DNA of 64,000 nt from an uncultured Prevotellaceae bacterium (GCA_900316985.1 ONFE01000012.1:1-64000); one strand, 5' to 3'. Shown: positions 30,026 through 38,014, numbered from the stretch's first letter. The notes: generated by a model from the sequence alone, not told the origin. Made by a program: numbers and translations.

Positions 30026-32575
30026 TCACAACCGGCCCTTCTCTTCATTACCTGCACCTGAACCCTTATACTTCGAATGTGTGGCATTGAATTTATAGCT
30101 GAGCGTGATACCCACACACTGCTCATAGGCGTAGTAGCTCTGAGACGTTTGGCCGATGGCATAATAAGTGATGTTCTTTGTTTTTGACGTGCGGAAGATG
30201 TCGTTGGCATAGAGTGTACACGAGAGGCGTTCCTTGAAGAAAGACTTCTGCACACTGGCATTCACCTGAAAGTCGCTTCCGCGATACATAAATCCCCAGT
30301 GGTTGCTGCCTGTATAGCGAACTTGCAGGAACGCTTTCGTGGTGGGATTGATGACAAACCAGTTTTTCAGGTCGAAGCTGAATTCGGGCTTGTTCAGTTT
30401 CTTTGGCGCACCGTATGCTTCAGCGTCGAACATCTGCTGATAGTAGTGCAATGTGGCGGATGGTTGCCAGAATCCCAATTTAGGCGAAACAACGAGGGTG
30501 GCATAGATGCGATCCTGATGGTCGAAGTTGACAGGTTGGAAGATAGCAATCTCCTTTTCCTCATCATAGACCCTACCGATGTGAGTAAAAAGGTCGTTCT
30601 CGCGGGTATAGCCAGCAACAAAAGTCAACCACGAATAAGTTAGATTGAGGTCGATACTCTGACGCACCGAAGGTCGCAACAACGGATTACCGCCCTCATA
30701 GAACATACGACTGTCATAGACAATCATTGATTCCAGCATACGGTAGGGTGGTCGAGTGATGCGTTTACCATAGCTCAACTGTGCACTCCACTTATCCTTC
30801 TGCCATGCTAATGACACGTTAGGGAACCAATCATTATAGGTGCGACTGGGCTCTTCCTGCCATTTGTCAAACGAGTAGTAATTCGCTTTTACATGCTCAA
30901 AGCGAAGACCAGCATTCAGACGCCACGGACCCAACGGCAACTCGTATTCGGCAAAGCCAGCAATATTCTTTTCTTTCATCTCGTTGTCGGTTTCTGGGAT
31001 GATGCCTTCTTGATTGACATTCTTGCCTTGGCTCTGCGTAGAGGAAGCCTCCGAACCGCCACTCAACACGCCTTTCCAAATGGGATAAGTCAGCACCAGT
31101 TTCCCTGCCACCATCTTGCGATCATCATTGTTGAGGGTGGTAATCGTTCGGTCAGCAAGTTCCTTGCTAAACTCCTGCTGGTTGAGATGGCTCTCTGTAG
31201 CGCGTCGCAACAGAGTAGCATTCAGGTCGATGCCTAATTCCCCTGCCTTTCCCACATAGTATGTGTTCAGTTCCCAAACAGGTTTGTTGAGTTCTTTGAT
31301 ATCCGTTTTCAAAAGGACATCACCGTAGAATGCCTCTTTCTTCAGATAGTGTTGTTTCATCTCCGACTTATATTTGTCATAGAGTATATGCTGTGAAGAG
31401 AAGCTCATACCGATGGAATGGTCGGCATTAAAGTCATAGCTCACACCTGCCTGATACTCAAACTGCGTCCAACTGCTTCTACCGGGCAAAGTAGCATGAA
31501 CATTGAATAGGTCTTTTTTGATATGTAGCTCCTGATCAATATCTTGGTCATTACTGAAATGCCCGTTATCGAGTGCCACGGTGGCAAACGCTTCCAATCC
31601 GCCTGTGCGATACTTCACGGTCAGGTCGTCGTAGGTGCTCCACTTGTTGTTCTTCCACGTCCGACTGGTAGCCATCAAACTGAATCCGTCGCCTTGTGGT
31701 TTCAGCGTCTTGATGCGAATCACGGCATTCACCTCAGCATTATACTTGGCACCTGGCGCGGTGATGATTTCCACATTCTTGATGTCCATCGATTTCAACT
31801 GTTTCAGTTCTGTGGCATCACGTACCTTCTTATTATTAATATAGATTTCCGGCTCGCCCTTGGCTATAACCTCGAACTTTCCGTCACGTCCCTGAATCAT
31901 CGGCAGCATCGAGAGCAGATCGTCAGCAGAGCCAACATCATGCAGGATGGAGTGTTGTATGTCAACAGTCATTCCACCGGCAACGGCCTTGTATTGCGGA
32001 ATCTCACCTTTTACGGTGATACCGTTCAAAGTATAGGTCTCCGGATGCAGGGTGATGGTTCCTATATTTCCCACATTGACCTTTCGCATCACGGTCTTGT
32101 ATCCGATATAGGTTACCTGAGCCACTACGCTCCTCTGTTCACAGGGTATCACGAAGTCACCGTTCTCATTGCTCACGCTGCCATTGATAAAAACGGAATC
32201 CTGTTCGGCCATCAACGTGACATTGGCAAATTCGATGGGGCGACCATTCTCATCCACCACACGACCTATCACCTTCGTATCCTCTTTCTGGGTACATTCC
32301 ACGAAAATACGGTCGCCATCATAGGTAACCTTCATGGGATAGAAGCCGATAACCTCACGGATGGCTTCCTCCATGGTCAGGTTCCGGAAATGGCAGGTAA
32401 CGGTAAAGTCCTCCAACTCGTCGTAGATAAAATATATGGTCTTCTCAGAAGAGGCAGTATTCAGGTCTGTCAACACTTTCGAGAGCGACAGATTCTGATA
32501 GTTTCTGCTTAACCTTTGCGCATTGGCACAAAGCGTGAAGCCACAGAGCATGGCTATGAATAAAATCTTTCTCAT
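30026..32575 (-). CDS. TonB-dependent receptor-like outer-membrane protein with STN domain
   Basis: This 849-residue protein has a signal peptide (MRKILFIAMLCGFTLCANAQ). An STN/secretin-like domain follows (about 25-92), then a carboxypeptidase-regulatory-like beta domain (about 97-180), plug domain (about 185-290), and an outer-membrane beta-barrel of the OMP_b-brl_3 type to the C-terminus. The STN domain is the signalling domain that contacts anti-sigma factors. It lies 16 nt after the anti-sigma gene, giving a sigma/anti-sigma/receptor unit. The ligand is unknown, and no SusD partner is present. Confidence 0.88.
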   Translation of the reverse strand: MRKILFIAMLCGFTLCANAQRLSRNYQNLSLSKVLTDLNTASSEKTIYFIYDELEDFTVTCHFRNLTMEEAIREVIGFYPMKVTYDGDRIFVECTQKEDTKVIGRVVDENGRPIEFANVTLMAEQDSVFINGSVSNENGDFVIPCEQRSVVAQVTYIGYKTVMRKVNVGNIGTITLHPETYTLNGITVKGEIPQYKAVAGGMTVDIQHSILHDVGSADDLLSMLPMIQGRDGKFEVIAKGEPEIYINNKKVRDATELKQLKSMDIKNVEIITAPGAKYNAEVNAVIRIKTLKPQGDGFSLMATSRTWKNNKWSTYDDLTVKYRTGGLEAFATVALDNGHFSNDQDIDQELHIKKDLFNVHATLPGRSSWTQFEYQAGVSYDFNADHSIGMSFSSQHILYDKYKSEMKQHYLKKEAFYGDVLLKTDIKELNKPVWELNTYYVGKAGELGIDLNATLLRRATESHLNQQEFSKELADRTITTLNNDDRKMVAGKLVLTYPIWKGVLSGGSEASSTQSQGKNVNQEGIIPETDNEMKEKNIAGFAEYELPLGPWRLNAGLRFEHVKANYYSFDKWQEEPSRTYNDWFPNVSLAWQKDKWSAQLSYGKRITRPPYRMLESMIVYDSRMFYEGGNPLLRPSVRQSIDLNLTYSWLTFVAGYTRENDLFTHIGRVYDEEKEIAIFQPVNFDHQDRIYATLVVSPKLGFWQPSATLHYYQQMFDAEAYGAPKKLNKPEFSFDLKNWFVINPTTKAFLQVRYTGSNHWGFMYRGSDFQVNASVQKSFFKERLSCTLYANDIFRTSKTKNITYYAIGQTSQSYYAYEQCVGITLSYKFNATHSKYKGSGAGNEEKGRL

Positions 32576-32591
32576 GTTCGTATGACTTAGG

Positions 32592-33152
32592 TTATTTCAC
32601 AATCAGCTTACGGTTCTCGCACTCGATATGGATACGTTCGAACTGGTTGAACGTCTCTACCACATCCTCTATCGGGGCTTTCTTGTCCCAAGTGAAATAT
32701 AGACGGACGCGCTTGGCCTTCTGGTTCTTATAGACAACTTCACATTGGTAGTAATCGGCAACCTCACGAAGGATGGTGCCGAGTTCTGCGTTTTCAAAGA
32801 CCACAGGTTCCAACTGTGTACTGTCCTGTTCGGCTAACGGCTCATCTACAACTGAGCTTGGGCTGTTTGTCACCACTATTGTCTCCGGAGTCTTTTCATC
32901 TTGTCCTTGCGAACTGCGTACATACCGGATGGCGGCGTAGGTGATTCCTGAAAGCATGAGCACACCGATAATCATGGCAGCAATCTTGAGCAACGGAGAT
33001 TTTTCTCTTTTCACCTTCTCCTGTTTACTTCCAAAATGCTCGGCTTCAAACTTCGTCCACTCATCGTCGATAATGTCCGAAGTATCTATATGCTCTTCCT
33101 CATGCGCGTACATTCGTTTGAGAAGTTGTTCCAGATTGTCATTTGATTCCAT
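32592..33152 (-). CDS. Short FecR-like anti-sigma factor with DUF4974-type C-terminus
   Basis: This 186-residue protein has a cytoplasmic N-terminus of about 50 residues, one membrane segment (about 56-76), and a periplasmic C-terminal domain (about 115-186) resembling DUF4974/STN. Typical FecR proteins are over 300 residues and carry a FecR domain between membrane segment and C-terminus; here only a linker remains. It likely holds the adjacent ECF sigma factor at the membrane until the receptor signals. Its start overlaps the sigma gene by 14 nt. Confidence 0.8.
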   Translation of the reverse strand: MESNDNLEQLLKRMYAHEEEHIDTSDIIDDEWTKFEAEHFGSKQEKVKREKSPLLKIAAMIIGVLMLSGITYAAIRYVRSSQGQDEKTPETIVVTNSPSSVVDEPLAEQDSTQLEPVVFENAELGTILREVADYYQCEVVYKNQKAKRVRLYFTWDKKAPIEDVVETFNQFERIHIECENRKLIVK

Positions 33153-33687
33153 AACCTAATGATTTAAAATGGTCCTTTAATTGTTTGAGCGACTGCGACA
33201 GATGATTGTGTACGGTAACCTCACTTACTTGTAGCACGTTGGCTATCTCACGATACTTCAGTCCCTGCTGATAACGCAGGCGGAGTATCTGCTGAGAAAG
33301 TTTCGGCAAGCGCCTGTCGATAAAGTGATGAAGCATCTGCAACTGTTCCTGTTCTGCCGTTTGGCCAGGGTTCGTCATCTCCACCACCACGGCCTTCTGA
33401 CTCTGCTCCACTTCCGAGTAAAGTTCGTCAACACGCTGCTTTTCTTTCTGCCTGTGCACCAGCAGGTTGATACAACGGTTACGGACACTGGTAAGCAAGT
33501 AAGCCTGAAGCGTTTCCGCGTTGCGAATCTCAAACTCGCCACAACGTACTTTGTTCAGTAGCAGGGCGAACACGTCGCTCACCACATCCTTGCTTTCAGC
33601 ATCATTGCCGAGCATCCGTCTGGCCAGCCGGAACATCCTGTCGTAGTGACGTCTGAAAATCTGTTCAAACTCTTGCTTTTCAATCAT
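33139..33687 (-). CDS. ECF RNA polymerase sigma factor
   Basis: This 182-residue protein has sigma region 2 (about 10-80, with DVVSDVFALLL) and region 4 (about 128-178, with the helix-turn-helix KYREIANVLQVSEVTVHNHL). It should direct transcription of this operon and perhaps other loci under control of the membrane anti-sigma protein. A TACTTTTG -7 box lies 52 nt upstream of the start, implying basal expression by the housekeeping sigma. Confidence 0.92.
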   Translation of the reverse strand: MIEKQEFEQIFRRHYDRMFRLARRMLGNDAESKDVVSDVFALLLNKVRCGEFEIRNAETLQAYLLTSVRNRCINLLVHRQKEKQRVDELYSEVEQSQKAVVVEMTNPGQTAEQEQLQMLHHFIDRRLPKLSQQILRLRYQQGLKYREIANVLQVSEVTVHNHLSQSLKQLKDHFKSLGYGIK

Positions 33688-33739
33688 CTTGCTGCATGTC
33701 TTTTACTCTATATACAATCAGACAACCCGTTTTCCTAAG

Positions 33740-33747
33740 CAAAAGTA
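33740..33747 (-). promoter_or_regulatory. -7 box TACTTTTG for the sigma operon
   Basis: It lies 52 nt before ATG 33687 and just after the upstream ATPase gene's terminator. Confidence 0.55.
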
Positions 33748-33754
33748 CAAAAAA

Positions 33755-33782
33755 ATTCCGCCTTTCAGCAGAAAAGCGGAAT
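33755..33782 (-). terminator. Terminator after the AAA ATPase gene
   Basis: ATTCCGC and GCGGAAT (33755-33761 and 33776-33782) form a stem with a T-tract on the minus strand. It separates the ATPase gene from the sigma operon. Confidence 0.7.
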
Positions 33783-33802
33783 GATTTATTTTCATGTTTG
33801 CT

Positions 33803-33845
33803 TATATAGAATTTTTCGATTCAAGGGTGTAAGGGCGCGAAAACC
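33803..33845 (+). repeat. GGGTG repeat, copy C1 (partial), 3' of the ATPase gene
   Basis: It shares TATATAGA, TTTTTCGATT and AAGGGTGTAAGGG with copy C2 at 35120-35162 in the same orientation, differing by 4 of 37 aligned bases from 33809 on. C1 and C2 are direct repeats around the ATPase gene. Confidence 0.8.
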
Positions 33846-33869
33846 TTGTATACAAAGGCGTTGAGATTA

Positions 33870-34991
33870 TTATTGCTGTAAAAGCCACATGGCAAAAAAC
33901 TTGTCATAAACGCTATAGGTTCCTAATTCCTGGGTAATGAAATCTTTTTCAAGCAAACCCTTGACTGCTCCCTGAACCGTGCTGGCGGTAAGATGATAAC
34001 GTTGCAGAAACGGTCGTGAGGTGATGTTCATGGCCTTTCCCTCCTTGCAGATAGCCATCAACACCTCTTTCTGTTTCGAAGGCAGTTGATAGAGCAGCGC
34101 GCTATAGGTGAAACTCTGCTGAGTCATAACCTGCTGAATGGCAGTATCTATGGTTTCCGGCAAACAATTACCACCAGGCTCAGTCATGGCAAACAGGGCG
34201 TTTAGTATCGTCTGAACGTACCATGTGACTCCTTCGTAGCGTTGATAGACCTCCCGGATGGTCTCTTCAGCAATGTCTTTATGGTACTCCCTGAACAGTC
34301 CTTGTGCAAATTCTATGTAACGGTCAATGTGAATGGGGGCTAAAGACATCATACTGGTACTCTGGTAAAAAGGACGCGAGGGTGAAGCGAATATCTCTGC
34401 CATCATGTGCCGTTGTGACCCGGCATAAATGAACCTTGTATTCTTGCACCGCTGGATATGTGTTCGGAGTATAGCTTCAACATTTCCTTCGGGATAGTCT
34501 GCCACAACCTGAAACTCATCAATGGCAACGATACAGGGCTTTTCTGCCTGCTCAAGGTACATGAAAATCTCATCGAGCGTAACTTGCGGTACCTTGACAT
34601 CACCCACACCGAGCCCCCATTCCGGCAACCCATTGATATCAAACGATATACTACCACGCAGAGAATTGAGTGTGTTGACGAATCTTTCCCACATCTTGCG
34701 ACCTTGCGGTTTCAATGTCCCCAATATGCTCTTACCCAAATAGAACACCAATTCCTGAAGATTCTTTGTGGCATAGATATCTACGATGAAAGTATTGTAT
34801 TCGTCTTTAATTCGTGGCTGCTCAAAACAATGGCAGATGAGCCCGGTTTTCCCCAATCGTCGTGGCGAGATAAGGGCAACATTATTGCCGTTGATGATAA
34901 GGTCTGTCAAATACTTGGTCTCCTCCACACGATCACAAAAATAATGCGGCGACAGATATCCTTGTGTGACAAATGGATTCGTAACTACCAT
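33870..34991 (-). CDS. AAA family ATPase with C-terminal winged helix
   Basis: This 373-residue protein has the NPFVTQGYLSP opening of the archaeal-type ATPases common in Bacteroidetes. The P-loop is ISPRRLGKTGL, Walker B is CIVAIDEFQVV, and a sensor-like GSQRHMM follows. A C-terminal winged helix spans about 310-365. Such STAND-like ATPases are often multi-copy; the cellular role is unknown, and many lie near mobile or defence loci. The gene is bracketed by direct repeats C1 and C2 and has its own terminator. Confidence 0.82.
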   Translation of the reverse strand: MVVTNPFVTQGYLSPHYFCDRVEETKYLTDLIINGNNVALISPRRLGKTGLICHCFEQPRIKDEYNTFIVDIYATKNLQELVFYLGKSILGTLKPQGRKMWERFVNTLNSLRGSISFDINGLPEWGLGVGDVKVPQVTLDEIFMYLEQAEKPCIVAIDEFQVVADYPEGNVEAILRTHIQRCKNTRFIYAGSQRHMMAEIFASPSRPFYQSTSMMSLAPIHIDRYIEFAQGLFREYHKDIAEETIREVYQRYEGVTWYVQTILNALFAMTEPGGNCLPETIDTAIQQVMTQQSFTYSALLYQLPSKQKEVLMAICKEGKAMNITSRPFLQRYHLTASTVQGAVKGLLEKDFITQELGTYSVYDKFFAMWLLQQ

Positions 34992-35126
34992 AGAGCATTG
35001 ATATTTAAGGAGTTAAATTTTATGCAAAGATAATTATAATCTTATTATAAAGCAAGCGGCCCGCCTTTATTTTAACTTTATTTATGTGGATTATAGCTGG
35101 GGCGGATATCTCGTTTGTCTATATAG

Positions 35127-35219
35127 AAATTTTCGATTTAAGGGTGTAAGGGTGCAAAACCCCGATAAACACAGGGCTTGCACCCTTATTTAGAGGGTGT
35201 CAAGGGTGTCATAAGGGTG
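35127..35219 (+). repeat. GGGTG inverted-repeat arm C2
   Basis: These 93 bases match the reverse complement of 37192-37284 at 88 positions, by eye alignment without gaps. Inside is a stem AAGGGTGCAA (35148-35157) with TTGCACCCTT (35178-35187), followed by repeated AGGGTGT units. Its first part also forms a direct repeat with C1. Confidence 0.88.
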
Positions 35220-35249
35220 TAAGTCACAGGAGACTCTCTCCAAGCCTAA

Positions 35250-35282
35250 GACCCACCCCATCCCTCCCTGTGTAGGGAGTTT
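35250..35282. repeat. GC-rich palindromic element next to the DuOB-like gene
   Basis: ACCCACCCCATCCCTCCC then AGGGAG is of the same family as the elements in parE. It lies in the 3' region of the DuOB-like gene. Confidence 0.7.
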
Positions 35283-35319
35283 AGAGTATATAAGGTTATT
35301 TTCAGCAAAATAAATTGCC

Positions 35320-36345
35320 TTATTTGGCCCCATATCTTCCTAGCCTTTTAAGATGACAGAGAAGAGAACGGAAGTTCCACTTCCCTGTCACGAATGGGGC
35401 CTTTCTGATTCGGTAGGTTTCCTCACCATACTCATTCTCATAAGTGACCAATAGTACCGTTTTTAAATTGACTTTCTGCCAACTACTAAGGTCGCATCCG
35501 GCATCCAGCATGATAAACTGTTCCCTGCTTCCCTTCTTCCTTATGCAGAGCGACAAACCTTCCTGACTAGGAACGACAAAGGCTCGCTTGCAATACCTTC
35601 GCTCCTGCCGGGTAAAAGGACGGACAGACTTTTCGCGCAACTTGTCATGTAGAACACTTTGGAAATCAGTTGCGGTCACCGTAAGGGATGGAATGATGAC
35701 CGCAGCAACCAATTTATGATGCCGACCCTCATATTCCAATCCTAACGATAAAACCAAATAGACATCAGAAAGATCTTCTAAAGCGCCAAGATTCTGATTG
35801 ATGTACGCATAAAAATACGGATCGGTTACGGAAAAATCGTAGGTCACTCCATGATACCTAAAGTTCATGAAATATTTTGCCCGAACCTTTGTCGGATCAA
35901 GATGAAATGAAAAACTTTCCGGATGGACTAACATCAACGAATAATCACCCCGGTTGTAGGTATCAATCGAAATGGAATACTCCGAATCATAAAACAGCAC
36001 ATCATGAACGCCATCTGCCAATTGGCTGATGACATCAGGATGTGGAAGTACCTTACCGATGGCATACATGTTGGCAAAATACACGTCTTCGCTATGTGCG
36101 TGTTGCGGACAAGGCACAACTTCAGTCATTTCGACTACAGAAAGAAGGGGAAGAAAACGGGCATCACCCTCGGGAATCTCACCAAATTCTGTGTGACGGT
36201 CGATGGGACGTATCCATTGGGGCCTCCCAGCCTCATCTCTTCTGACGCTCCATTGACCGTCAGGATCAATAATGATTTCCACGCCAGCGACACATCTTCC
36301 GCCCCGCTTATAGGAGTTTGCCAAACAAATGAAATGCTTATACAT
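35320..36345 (-). CDS. Dual-OB (DuOB)-like protein, function unknown
   Basis: This 341-residue soluble protein opens with ICLANSYKRGGRCVAG (6-21), which I associate with the dual OB-fold (DuOB) family; that is recall, not a search. The rest shows no known catalytic signature. OB folds bind nucleic acids or nucleotides, so a sensor or recognition role is plausible. Its ATG overlaps the DUF488 stop by one base (TGATG), so translation is coupled. The pair lies between long inverted repeats. A conflict or defence role is inference from pairing and setting. Confidence 0.6.
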   Translation of the reverse strand: MYKHFICLANSYKRGGRCVAGVEIIIDPDGQWSVRRDEAGRPQWIRPIDRHTEFGEIPEGDARFLPLLSVVEMTEVVPCPQHAHSEDVYFANMYAIGKVLPHPDVISQLADGVHDVLFYDSEYSISIDTYNRGDYSLMLVHPESFSFHLDPTKVRAKYFMNFRYHGVTYDFSVTDPYFYAYINQNLGALEDLSDVYLVLSLGLEYEGRHHKLVAAVIIPSLTVTATDFQSVLHDKLREKSVRPFTRQERRYCKRAFVVPSQEGLSLCIRKKGSREQFIMLDAGCDLSSWQKVNLKTVLLVTYENEYGEETYRIRKAPFVTGKWNFRSLLCHLKRLGRYGAK

Positions 36346-36965
36346 CAGTCATAATAATCTTCGTGTTCAACTTTATAACCGATGTCCTTGTTCTTGAGCC
36401 GATAGGCATCGACCAATTGCTGTGCTGCGGTATAGGAATCGAACAACTCGTCAACCTCCGGCAACAACCGCTTTTTGGCTTTCAGATACTGGGTCACCAT
36501 TTCCTGCTCCAATAATTCATGGCTCAAAGTTGTACCATCACTCAATATATGACTCACCTTAATACTATGAGCATTAAAATAACGAGCCACTAATGCAAAA
36601 CGATGGCAGACCAAAGGATTTGCCTCCGAACACATAAGCGTCACATGATGATAGTCGTTCAGAATCTGACTAATCCTGCTCACGCCCTGCTGGAACAAAG
36701 CAGTATCAACAGCCTTTTCAAAATCCACCTGACCTTTTTCATCCAGACAGTCCAAACGGCGTGCGCCAAATTCATGACCCAGAAAAACGTATGCAATGCC
36801 ATTTCCCTGCAAAAAGAAATCCAACGCATCCTTATTAAATTGCGGATTATAATTGCTTACGGGCAAACTTCTCACATCTACCACGCAGTCCACATGAAAT
36901 GATTGAAGCAGTTGTAAAAAACTCTCCTGCGAATGATTGGAATGTCCGATAGTGTACAGAATCAT
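36345..36965 (-). CDS. DUF488 family protein
   Basis: This 206-residue protein is started at ATG 36965 (MILYTIGHS), since the longer start at 36983 lies upstream of the -7 box. DUF488 landmarks are YTIGHSN, the DVRSLPVSNYNPQF segment, GHEFGARR, and LMCSEANPLVCHRF with the conserved Cys, Glu and CHR. The pattern suggests an enzyme, but the reaction is not established. It is the first gene of a two-gene unit with the DuOB-like protein. Nothing suggests truncation. Confidence 0.82.
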   Translation of the reverse strand: MILYTIGHSNHSQESFLQLLQSFHVDCVVDVRSLPVSNYNPQFNKDALDFFLQGNGIAYVFLGHEFGARRLDCLDEKGQVDFEKAVDTALFQQGVSRISQILNDYHHVTLMCSEANPLVCHRFALVARYFNAHSIKVSHILSDGTTLSHELLEQEMVTQYLKAKKRLLPEVDELFDSYTAAQQLVDAYRLKNKDIGYKVEHEDYYD

Positions 36966-36970
36966 GTAGG

Positions 36971-36978
36971 CAAAGATA
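36971..36978 (-). promoter_or_regulatory. -7 box 5 nt from the DUF488 start codon
   Basis: TATCTTTG on the minus strand ends 5 nt before ATG 36965, with ATTG about 21 nt further upstream. This predicts a leaderless transcript for the cassette. Confidence 0.55.
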
Positions 36979-37095
36979 AACATATATTTTCGATTAAAGC
37001 AATTTTGGGAGAAATAAAATCAAGTTAAGGCGTGTTTTTCTTCTGTTAGTTGCTACCGAAAGGCTCATGGGTGTGATGATGTTAACAGGATGTGG

Positions 37096-37178
37096 AAAAT
37101 TCTCTAGAGAATTTTTCCTTCCGATGATAGTTTGCACACCCTCGGATGATAGTTTGGAGAAAATTCTCTAGAGAATTT
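37096..37178. repeat. Paired TTCTCTAGAGAA palindromes
   Basis: A perfect 20-bp palindrome at 37096-37115 and an 18-bp version at 37161-37178 share the core TTCTCTAGAGAA, with centres 64 bp apart. Between them GATGATAGTTTG is repeated at 37123-37134 and 37145-37156. The layout suits a dimeric DNA-binding protein upstream of the DUF488 operon. Confidence 0.75.
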
Positions 37179-37191
37179 ATTAAAAACCTCG

Positions 37192-37284
37192 CACCCTTAT
37201 GTCACCCTTGACACCCTCTGAATAAGGGTGCAAGCCCTGTGTTTATCGGGGTTTTACACCCTTGCACCCTTAAATGGAAAATTT
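37192..37284 (-). repeat. GGGTG inverted-repeat arm C3
   Basis: It is the reverse complement of C2 with five mismatches in 93 bases. C2 and C3 together enclose about 2 kb holding only the DUF488 and DuOB-like genes. Confidence 0.88.
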
Positions 37285-37292
37285 ATCTACAC

Positions 37293-37892
37293 TCACCCTT
37301 CCGCTTCCTCCTTCGCCTTGCGCTTAGCCTCCTTTTCGGCTTCCTTAGCCTTACGCTTGGCTTCCTTCTCAGCAGCCTTGGCAGCCTTCTTGGCTTCCCG
37401 CTCTGCCCGCTTGGCTTCCTTCTTGGCCTCTTTTTCACGTTTCTTGGCTTCCTTCAAGGCAGCTTTTTCTGCCTTCTTGGCCTCGCGGAGCGCCTCCTTG
37501 TCGTCAGGGTCATCAAGGTCTTTCTGCTGCAGTTTGTCGCCTTTCTCCAAAGCTTCACGAAGCATGTTCTTGTCGAAGGTGATGACCTTTCCAAAGAGTC
37601 CCAAAGAGAGCATCTGGTCTTTACCATCCATACGGATATGGGTAGCATTCACCACAAAGTAGTCATCGAGTTTCAGTTTCAGATCGATGGCCAGACTGGC
37701 AGCCGAGCGCACCACACTCTTGCCGAGATTGGTGAGCACATTATTGCCAAAGCCGCGGTCTTCAGCCTCATCGTCCACATATTCAGCTATAGCTTTCATC
37801 ATGGCCTCTTTATGGGCCTTCTTGTCGGGTTTGGTGAGTGACATAATGATGGCAACACCCACAATTAGAACTAAAAAGAGCAGTTTTTTCAT
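37293..37892 (-). CDS. Exported protein with Lys/Glu/Ala-rich helical tail (DUF4359-like)
   Basis: This 199-residue protein has an N-terminal membrane segment or uncleaved signal (MKKLLFLVLIVGVAIIMSL). A globular part (about 22-120) resembles DUF4359 by recall. The last 65 residues are an uninterrupted EAKK/KAEK-type charged helix that should form a long single alpha-helix or coiled coil. The strong AAG/GCC repetition in the tail is prone to slippage, so its length may vary between strains. A -7 box lies 33 nt upstream. Confidence 0.72.
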   Translation of the reverse strand: MKKLLFLVLIVGVAIIMSLTKPDKKAHKEAMMKAIAEYVDDEAEDRGFGNNVLTNLGKSVVRSAASLAIDLKLKLDDYFVVNATHIRMDGKDQMLSLGLFGKVITFDKNMLREALEKGDKLQQKDLDDPDDKEALREAKKAEKAALKEAKKREKEAKKEAKRAEREAKKAAKAAEKEAKRKAKEAEKEAKRKAKEEAEG

Positions 37893-37924
37893 TTCCTTCA
37901 GTAACGATTATTGGTTTATGGGTG

Positions 37925-37932
37925 CAAAGATA
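37925..37932 (-). promoter_or_regulatory. -7 box TATCTTTG for the charged-helix protein
   Basis: It lies 32 nt before ATG 37892. Confidence 0.5.
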
Positions 37933-37935
37933 ATA

Positions 37936-37971
37936 AAAAGTTTCAGGTTTCTGGTTTCAGGTTTCAAGAAT
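37936..37971. repeat. Tandem GGTTTCAGGTTTC tract
   Basis: TTTCAGG and TTTCTGG units are repeated just upstream of the pepD -7 box, in the divergent promoter space. Confidence 0.5.
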
Positions 37972-37977
37972 TTATTA

Positions 37978-37985
37978 TATATTTG
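37978..37985 (+). promoter_or_regulatory. -7 box TATATTTG for pepD
   Basis: It lies 29 nt before ATG 38015, directly after the TTTCAGG tract. Confidence 0.5.
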
Positions 37986-38014
37986 CATTCGAAATATATT
38001 TAGAGGAAACAACT

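Larger units (their letters stand above)
34992..35319. other. Intergenic stretch holding repeat C2 and a GC-rich element
   Basis: No gene is seen between the ATPase start and the DuOB-like stop. It contains the long GGGTG repeat (35120-35219) and a GC-rich palindromic element (35250-35282). Confidence 0.6.
36984..37292. other. Intergenic stretch with palindromes and repeat arm C3
   Basis: No gene is seen. It holds a short TTTTCGATTAAAG echo of the GGGTG repeat start (about 36986-36998), two palindromes of the same sequence (37096-37115 and 37161-37178), the repeated GATGATAGTTTG (37123 and 37145), and inverted arm C3. Confidence 0.65.

Noticed and set aside
35148-37284. GGGTG repeats as a CRISPR array
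   Set aside because: The units are short and irregular, with no spacers of even length and no cas genes.
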